NCBI GenBank assembly: GCA_004557905.1
Contig: SFFH01000006.1
Coordinates: forward strand, 1 to 64,000
DNA length: 64,000 nucleotides
Direction of reading: 5' to 3'
Origin: Clostridiales bacterium
GTDB lineage: Bacteria; Bacillota; Clostridia; Christensenellales; Aristaeellaceae
The first letter of the stretch is position 1. Each line of letters opens with the position of its first letter. Shown piece after piece: positions 58,507 through 64,000 of the stretch. The notes beneath the pieces were generated by a model. That model did no database searches, was not told the DNA's origin, and was given only the letters and a program-made list of their open reading frames with translations. The translations under genes and the position numbers were made by a program.

Positions 58507-59310
58507 ATGTATAGATTGCTTCTGGTTTCCGACAAGGAGGAGATCCGTTCGCTTTACGAGCACTTCTCCGAGTGGGAAAATCTGGGGTTTGAGCGGCCCG
58601 CTGTGGCGTCCAGCGCGCAGGAAGGCATTGCCCTGCTGAGTCACAGCCGGTTTGACGCGGTATCCTCGCTGCTCTCTGTCAGCGAGGGCAAGCAGTTCTT
58701 CGCGTATCTTTCCCGCAGGCCGGAGATGCTGGGCATGGAAACCGCGCGTGATGAGGCGCGGCTTCGCCGCGAGATCAGCAGCGCCAGGCGCGCACTGTCC
58801 TCCAGGGATGCCGCCCGCCAGATGAAGCAGGTGGACGACTTTACCCGCGTGATGCAGGGCGAATTCTTCTGCGATCTGCTTCGCGGCGCGGCTATGGACG
58901 AAAACCGCATCGACGAGCGCATGCGTTCCCTCAAGATGCAGGCGATTGAGGCCTCCCGCCCGGTGGCGACGTCCTCGTTCCGCCTGCCTCAGGGCGATTA
59001 CTTCCTGGCCGAGGTCTGGCGCTACGGTCGTGAGCGTCTGGAGAACGCGCTGCGCAATATCTTTGAAAACAATGACGAGCATATGTACTTTGTGCTGCTG
59101 ATCATCAACCCGCATCACATGCGCCTGCTGGGCCTGCCGCGCGAGGAGATGACGAAGGAGGAGGCCTGTGCGCAGATGACCGCGCACCTGAACCGCTGCC
59201 AGGCCAGCCTGGAGGCATACTTCGAGCTGACGCTGGACATCAAGCGCATCGTCGGCTACGACAGCCTGTATGCGCTGGGCCGCGAGAATAGCCTGCGCAC
59301 CGCACACTGA
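58507..59310 (+). CDS. Response-regulator-like protein with degenerate receiver, no DNA-binding domain
   Basis: A 267-residue protein. MYRLLLVSDKEEIRSLYEHFSEWENLGFE closely resembles the start of YesN-type response regulators, but the acidic pair has become SD and the phospho-Asp region reads AVSSLLSVSEGKQFF, so phosphorylation is unlikely. A coiled helix (about 75-105) and a domain like the middle of YesN proteins follow. The AraC-type helix-turn-helix expected at the end is absent. GGAGGAG precedes ATG 58507. The role is unknown; a pseudo-receiver or scaffold is an inference. Confidence 0.7.
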   Translation: MYRLLLVSDKEEIRSLYEHFSEWENLGFERPAVASSAQEGIALLSHSRFDAVSSLLSVSEGKQFFAYLSRRPEMLGMETARDEARLRREISSARRALSSRDAARQMKQVDDFTRVMQGEFFCDLLRGAAMDENRIDERMRSLKMQAIEASRPVATSSFRLPQGDYFLAEVWRYGRERLENALRNIFENNDEHMYFVLLIINPHHMRLLGLPREEMTKEEACAQMTAHLNRCQASLEAYFELTLDIKRIVGYDSLYALGRENSLRTAH

Positions 59311-59328
59311 ATGCTCCATCGCCCATCA

Positions 59329-59362
59329 AACGCCTGAAGCCGACGGTTTCAGGTGTTTTTTT
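59329..59362 (+). terminator. Terminator of pseudo-receiver gene
   Basis: AACGCCTGAAG pairs with TTTCAGGTGTT (one wobble), then seven T. Confidence 0.75.
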
Positions 59363-59417
59363 GTGCGGGGAAAGCATACGCTTTCACGCATGGGCGGCAG
59401 GAAGGGAGGCGTTTCGC

Positions 59418-59711
59418 TTGGGCAAAGGCGGCATGAGGCGAATCGCGCTTTCCAGCAGCCTGCCGGAGGATGCGCTGACGTCGGGCGCACGCGTGACGAT
59501 GATCGGCCGCGGATGCGTGTTGGTGGAGGGGCAGCGCGGCGTGGTGGAGCTTGGCGGCGGGCGCATCCGCCTCAAGACGCCGGGCGGCATGCTCAGCGTG
59601 CTGGGGCAGGCTCTGGAGCTCAGGGAGCTCTCCGCCGACGCGGCGATGATCGTGGGCGAGCGCATCGAGACGGCGACCTACGCCAGGAGCGACGCGCAGC
59701 GGGAGGGGTGA
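59418..59711 (+). CDS. yqfC: Sporulation protein YqfC
   Basis: A 97-residue YqfC-family protein. LPEDALTSGARVTMIGRGCVLVEGQRGVVEL, then GRIRLKTPGGMLSVLGQALELRELSADAAMIVGERIETATY, are the family core strands. Expressed in the mother cell in Bacillus; the function is unclear. TTG 59418 after GGGAGG is the likely start; ATG 59433 is possible. It ends six bases before yqfD. Confidence 0.88.
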   Translation: MGKGGMRRIALSSSLPEDALTSGARVTMIGRGCVLVEGQRGVVELGGGRIRLKTPGGMLSVLGQALELRELSADAAMIVGERIETATYARSDAQREG

Positions 59712-59717
59712 GGCGGC

Positions 59718-60848
59718 GTGCATGTGACGGTGGAGATCGAGGGGATCAACCTGGAAAAGCTGCTGCGTGCGGCGGCGGAGAGCGGGCTCCTCGTGACAGG
59801 CGCGCAGCGCTGCGGCCCGAGAACGATGCGCCTGCGCGTGTACGCGCATCAGATGAAGCGGCTGCGGGCGCTCTGCGCGCGCTTTGGCTGGGAGCTTCGG
59901 GAAATCCGTGCGGGCAGCTTGGTGCGCGCGGCAAGGCTTCTGCGCCGCAGGACGATGCTCCTGCCGTCGTTGGCGCTGGGCGCGCTGCTGGTGTGGCTCT
60001 CCGGCCAGATGATCCTCTCCGTTCAGATCGACAACGCACAGGAGAACGTCGCGGAGGTGCGTCATGTGCTGGCGGAGGCGGGCGTGCGGCCCGGCAGGCT
60101 GAAGGCTGCGTTCTCTTTGGACGACCTGCGCGCGCGCCTGGCGCTGCGTCTGCCGGGGCTGTCGTTTGTCGGGCTGCGCTATGCGGGGAGCACGCTGGTG
60201 TGCGACTGCCAGCCCGCTGCCCTCGGCGAGCAGGTGGACGTGCCGGGCGGGGAAATGGACATTGTGGCCGCGCAGCCGGGCATCGTCACGCGCATCTCCG
60301 TCTCAAGCGGTACGCCGCAGGTCACGCCGGGACAGGCCGTCTGCAAGGGGCAGGTGCTCATCCGCGGCGTGGAGCGCACGCAGAAGGGGCAGCTGCGCGC
60401 CGTGCGGGCGCAGGGACAGGTGAGCGCCCGCGTCTATGCCCAGGGCGAGGCGAAGGTGAGCCTGACGGAGACGACCACGGTGGAGACCGGACAGACGCGC
60501 ACGCGCGTGACGGTGCATACGCCATGGCATGTGCGCGTGGTGCGCGACGCGCAGCCGTTTGCCTCGCAGGACGTGAGCCGGGAGAAGCAGGTGATCGTGG
60601 GCCTGTATCTGCCGCTGTGGCGGGAAATCGAAACCTACGCGCAGACCGAGGTGTTCTCCTCGCCGCGGGACAGGGGCGACGCCGCCTCCATAGCGCAGGG
60701 CGCGGCGGAAAAAATTGCAAAAGATCAATGCCCCCGCGACGCGTTGATTCTTGACAAATGGGTAAATTATAGTATGATAGATAATGAGTTCGTGTATGCG
60801 ACGGTTGTGCTTGAGTATGAGACGGCCATCGCGGGCAGAACAAAGTAA
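59718..60848 (+). CDS. yqfD: Sporulation protein YqfD (stage IV)
   Basis: A 376-residue protein. The N-terminus (about 1-75) is a YqfD-specific alpha/beta domain; a single membrane segment follows (about 88-107, LPSLALGALLVWLSGQMILSV), then an extracytoplasmic domain rich in VxxG strands. YqfD is required for spore envelope assembly in Bacillus. GTG 59718 is the start after GAGGGGTGAGG. It precedes phoH in the conserved order. Confidence 0.9.
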   Translation: MHVTVEIEGINLEKLLRAAAESGLLVTGAQRCGPRTMRLRVYAHQMKRLRALCARFGWELREIRAGSLVRAARLLRRRTMLLPSLALGALLVWLSGQMILSVQIDNAQENVAEVRHVLAEAGVRPGRLKAAFSLDDLRARLALRLPGLSFVGLRYAGSTLVCDCQPAALGEQVDVPGGEMDIVAAQPGIVTRISVSSGTPQVTPGQAVCKGQVLIRGVERTQKGQLRAVRAQGQVSARVYAQGEAKVSLTETTTVETGQTRTRVTVHTPWHVRVVRDAQPFASQDVSREKQVIVGLYLPLWREIETYAQTEVFSSPRDRGDAASIAQGAAEKIAKDQCPRDALILDKWVNYSMIDNEFVYATVVLEYETAIAGRTK

Positions 60849-60882
60849 GAAAAACGCAAGGAAATACAGGAGGCATGTGCCT

Positions 60883-61893
60883 TTGACTCAGGACATGAAG
60901 GAGGCTCCGCTCAGCGGGGCCATTCAGAATCTGTTCGGCGCGGGCGACGAAAACGTTCGCCTGCTCGAGCAGCTTCTTGACGTGCGCGTCGCGCTGCGCG
61001 GCGGCGAGATCACCGTGGAGGGCGAGAGCGAGCAGGCGGTTGACACGGCGGAGGCGGTGCTTGGCCGGCTGGGCGCGCTCAGCGCCCGCGGGGAGCGGGT
61101 GGATACGGCGCTGGTGCAGTACGCCGTGCACCTGGCGAAGACGGACGAGCTGGAGCAGCTTGACACGCTGTTCGGCGAGGTCATCGCCACGACCTTCCGC
61201 GGCAGGCCGATCCGCTGCAAGACGCTCGGCCAGCGTGCGTACGTCAGGGCGATCAAAAAGAACACGCTGACGCTGGGCGTCGGTCCGGCGGGCACGGGCA
61301 AGACCTATCTGGCGATGGCCATGGCGGTGTCCGCGCTCAAGAGCAAGGACGTGGAGCGTATCGTGCTCACGCGTCCGGCAGTGGAAGCGGGCGAGAAGCT
61401 GGGCTTTCTGCCCGGCGATCTGAACCAGAAGGTCGATCCCTATTTGCGTCCCCTGTATGACGCGATGTTTGAGATGCTGGGTGCGGAGACGTGCCAGCGC
61501 ATGCAGGAGCGCGGGATCATCGAGGTGGCCCCGCTGGCGTACATGCGCGGACGCACGCTCTCGGACGCGTTCATCATCCTGGACGAAGCACAGAACACCA
61601 CCCAGGAGCAGATGAAGATGTTCCTGACGCGCATGGGCTTCCGCTCCAAAATCGTCGTTACGGGCGATCCGTCGCAGATTGACCTGCCGCGCGGCAGGAA
61701 GAGCGGCCTGATCGAGGCGATGGAGGTGCTTGACGGCGTGCCCGATATCGCCGTGCAGCGGCTGACGCATCAGGACGTGGTGCGCCACGAGCTGGTGCAG
61801 GCGATTGTACGCGCATACGATGCGCATGCGCTCCGCGCAAAGGAGGAAATATTCGATGGACGATATGCCGAAGAAAAGCGCGACGTGGATTGA
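60883..61893 (+). CDS. phoH: PhoH family ATPase
   Basis: A 336-residue PhoH/PhoL-type protein. A KH-like N-terminal region is followed by the ATPase with GPAGTGKT (134-141), IILDEAQNTT and TGDPSQIDLP. Homologues work in RNA metabolism and ribosome maturation with YbeY. TTG 60883, nine bases after AGGAGG, fits best as start; GTG 60877 is too close. The end overlaps pgpH by 38 bases. Confidence 0.92.
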   Translation: MTQDMKEAPLSGAIQNLFGAGDENVRLLEQLLDVRVALRGGEITVEGESEQAVDTAEAVLGRLGALSARGERVDTALVQYAVHLAKTDELEQLDTLFGEVIATTFRGRPIRCKTLGQRAYVRAIKKNTLTLGVGPAGTGKTYLAMAMAVSALKSKDVERIVLTRPAVEAGEKLGFLPGDLNQKVDPYLRPLYDAMFEMLGAETCQRMQERGIIEVAPLAYMRGRTLSDAFIILDEAQNTTQEQMKMFLTRMGFRSKIVVTGDPSQIDLPRGRKSGLIEAMEVLDGVPDIAVQRLTHQDVVRHELVQAIVRAYDAHALRAKEEIFDGRYAEEKRDVD

Positions 61894-64000
61894 CAGCCTG
61901 AGCGTTCGCGTGAAGCAGGCGCTCTTTGCGGTGATGACGTATCTGGTGCTGCTGCTGATCTGCTTTCTGACCATTTCGCCCGAGCAGTACGACCTGAGCG
62001 TGGGCGACGTCGCGCCCAAGACCATCACGGCCAGCCGCGACATCGTCGATGAAATCACAACAAGCCGACGCCGTCAGCAGGCGGCCGACGCGGTTTCCCC
62101 GGTGTACTACAAGGACGACACCGTCTCGGACGCCGTTCTGGCGGATCTGGACGCGGCGTTTTCCGAGCTGCGTGCCGTGCGCGAGCTGGGTGCGCAGATT
62201 CAGAGCGGCTGGACGGATCTGGACGCGGCCTTCACCGACGAGGATTACAGCCAGGCGCAGGGCATGCTCACCAGCCTCAAGCTGAGCAATTATCAGCTTC
62301 GCACGCTGATGAGCACGACCGAGCGCGATTTTGAGACGCTGTATCAGAGCGTGACCTCGGCCACACGCACGGCGCTGGTATCCACCATCACCGAGGGCCA
62401 GATCAATGACGCGATCAACAACATCCAGCAGATCGTCGCCTACAACACGCGCACCGATCTGTGGTACAACGTCGCTATCCCGACGCTGCGTGCGTGCCTG
62501 AGGCCGAACATGCTGATCGACCAGACGGCGACGGAGGAGAACCGCCAGAAGGCGTATGACGCCGTGGAGCCCACCGTCTACAAGCAGGATCAGAACATCG
62601 TCGTCAAGGGAGACCGCGTGAGCGCGGAGCAGATCGCCGTGATGGACGATCTGGGCCTCCTTCGCGGCAACAGCTTTGACGGCACGCTGTACTTCGGCGC
62701 GGCGGTGATGCTGGCGCTGATTCTCGCGGCGACCTACCTGTTCATCTACCTCTTTGCGCCGCAGATGTTCCAGTCCGGGCAGCATGCGTTTGTGCTGCTC
62801 ATCGCCGGCGTGCTGACGCTGACGCTGAGCATGCTGGTCGGCCGGTACATCAGCGTCAGCGCGATGCCCGTGATGCTCGCTGCCATGCTGGTGGTCAACC
62901 TGTTGGGCGCGCGTCCGGCGTATGTGCTCAACTTCGCGCTGTCCATGCTCATCACGTTCCTGACCGTCGCCGGACCTGGGCTTGAGACCTCGCAGATGCT
63001 CAGCGTCCTGCTGATGTGCAACATTGGCGGCATGCTGTCCATCTATCTGATGCGTCGCAACCCCGCGCGCGTGTTCGTCTTCTTCACGGGTCTGATCGTC
63101 GGCATGGTGGATTTTGCGGTGCTGCTGTGCGTCGGCACGCTGATCTCGGGCAGCATGACGCTTGTGCCGGCCAGCGCGAGCTATGCGATTCTCGGCGCGG
63201 TCACGGCGGCGATCCTGTGCGTCGGCCTGCAGCCGATCCTGGAGGCGGCGTTCAATCTGGTGACGCCGGCCAAGCTCATTGAGCTCTCCAACCCGAATCA
63301 GCCGCTGCTGCGCCGCCTGATGATCGAAACCCCGGGCACCTACCATCACTCCATGATCGTGGCCAACCTGGCGGAGGCCGCCGCGGAGGCGATCGGCGCG
63401 GACGCGCTGCTGGTGCGCGTGGGCGCGTATTACCACGACATCGGCAAGCTGGTCCGCCCGCTGTACTTCAAGGAAAACCAGATCGGCGAGAACCCGCACG
63501 ACAAGACCGATCCGCGCGTCTCCACGGCCATCCTGACGGAGCATACGCGTGACGGCGTGGAGCTGGCCAAAAAGCACCACCTGCCTGAGCCCATCATCGA
63601 CATGATTCAGCAGCACCACGGCGATACCGCCGCGATGTACTTCTACGCCAAGACCGTCAAGCAGCTGGGCGAGGAGAACGTGGACATCAACGATTTCCGC
63701 TATGACGGCCCGAAGCCGCAGACCTCGGAGGCGGCTATCCTCATGCTTTCGGACACGGTGGAGGCCGCTGTGCGCTCCATTCCGGAGCCGACGCAGGCGA
63801 AGATCTCCGCGATGATCCGCAAGCTGGTGCGCGGCAAGATGGAGGACGGCCAGCTGGACGAGTGCACGCTGACCTTCCGCGACATTGACAAGATCTGCGC
63901 GGCGTTTGAGAACGTGCTCAAGGGCGTGTTCCACGAGCGCATCGAGTACCCCAGCGTCGATCTGAACCGCAGCAAGCGGCACCGTCAAAGCCGCAGCAAG
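61856..64000 (+). CDS. pgpH: Cyclic di-AMP phosphodiesterase PgpH (7TM-HD), cut by window end
   Basis: The first 715 codons of a YqfF/PgpH protein. A membrane segment near residue 20 (ALFAVMTYLVLLLICFLTI) is followed by an extracellular domain to about 270, then about seven membrane helices (275-470), then the HD domain with His527-Asp528 in YYHDIGK and later HHGDTAAM. PgpH hydrolyses c-di-AMP to pApA, with roles in osmolyte and wall control. AAGGAGG precedes ATG 61856. The frame is open to the last base; the stop lies beyond. Confidence 0.93.
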   Translation, partial: MDDMPKKSATWIDSLSVRVKQALFAVMTYLVLLLICFLTISPEQYDLSVGDVAPKTITASRDIVDEITTSRRRQQAADAVSPVYYKDDTVSDAVLADLDAAFSELRAVRELGAQIQSGWTDLDAAFTDEDYSQAQGMLTSLKLSNYQLRTLMSTTERDFETLYQSVTSATRTALVSTITEGQINDAINNIQQIVAYNTRTDLWYNVAIPTLRACLRPNMLIDQTATEENRQKAYDAVEPTVYKQDQNIVVKGDRVSAEQIAVMDDLGLLRGNSFDGTLYFGAAVMLALILAATYLFIYLFAPQMFQSGQHAFVLLIAGVLTLTLSMLVGRYISVSAMPVMLAAMLVVNLLGARPAYVLNFALSMLITFLTVAGPGLETSQMLSVLLMCNIGGMLSIYLMRRNPARVFVFFTGLIVGMVDFAVLLCVGTLISGSMTLVPASASYAILGAVTAAILCVGLQPILEAAFNLVTPAKLIELSNPNQPLLRRLMIETPGTYHHSMIVANLAEAAAEAIGADALLVRVGAYYHDIGKLVRPLYFKENQIGENPHDKTDPRVSTAILTEHTRDGVELAKKHHLPEPIIDMIQQHHGDTAAMYFYAKTVKQLGEENVDINDFRYDGPKPQTSEAAILMLSDTVEAAVRSIPEPTQAKISAMIRKLVRGKMEDGQLDECTLTFRDIDKICAAFENVLKGVFHERIEYPSVDLNRSKRHRQSRSK

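Overview
The window looks like chromosomal DNA of a GC-rich, endospore-forming Clostridia-type Firmicute, plausibly a gut Clostridia lineage. The low-GC-clade replicative polymerase PolC, HPr-like and c-di-AMP (PgpH) proteins, sporulation genes (gerW, yqfC, yqfD, a CotH-family gene), AGGAGG-type ribosome binding sites and many consensus sigma-A promoters with 17-base spacers support this. The species cannot be named from sequence alone.

Region by region. 1-0.6 kb: the 3' end of a 5S rRNA, its terminator and decayed tandem copies of that end. 0.6-9.1 kb: a MazG-GNAT fusion, trmB, a lipid kinase, a secreted SH3-repeat protein, an HPr-like protein with Asp at position 46, a 23S rRNA methyltransferase-like gene, fba and degV. 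9.2-11.4 kb: a compact three-gene cassette (PqqD-like recognition protein, AT-rich candidate precursor peptide, radical SAM/SPASM enzyme) behind a perfect consensus promoter; this is the best candidate for an undescribed system. 11.4-20.5 kb: dispersed repeats, lysC, gerW with a DUF2953-type partner, a damaged exonuclease III gene, yfcE, a hydrolase, tRNA-Leu(CAG), a ferritin-like protein, a pantothenate module (ECF S component plus coaX) and hom. 20.5-24.9 kb: an orphan UgpC/MsmK-type ATPase, a PucR/CdaR-like regulator and a secreted S41 protease.

25-50.7 kb is the classic Firmicute translation, isoprenoid and replication supercluster: rpsB-tsf, pyrH, frr, a small protein, uppS-cdsA-dxr-rseP-ispG, polC, then rimP-nusA-rnpM-ylxQ-infB-rbfA-nrnA-truB-ribF, rpsO, pnp and an M16 peptidase. 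It makes ribosomal proteins and factors, undecaprenyl and CDP-lipid precursors, MEP-pathway enzymes and RNA-processing enzymes. rpsB lacks a conserved segment of about 18 codons. 50.7-59.3 kb holds a small alarmone synthetase, miaA, a secreted metallo-beta-lactamase-fold protein, a CmpB-type membrane protein, a second SH3-repeat protein, an AEC transporter, a secreted CotH-like protein and a pseudo-receiver protein. 59.4 kb to the end is the sporulation/RNA block yqfC-yqfD-phoH-pgpH, with pgpH cut by the window edge.

Two genes (xth, rpsB) carry internal deletions relative to their families. They could be real lesions or assembly errors. All functional calls come from reading motifs and family memory, without database searches.
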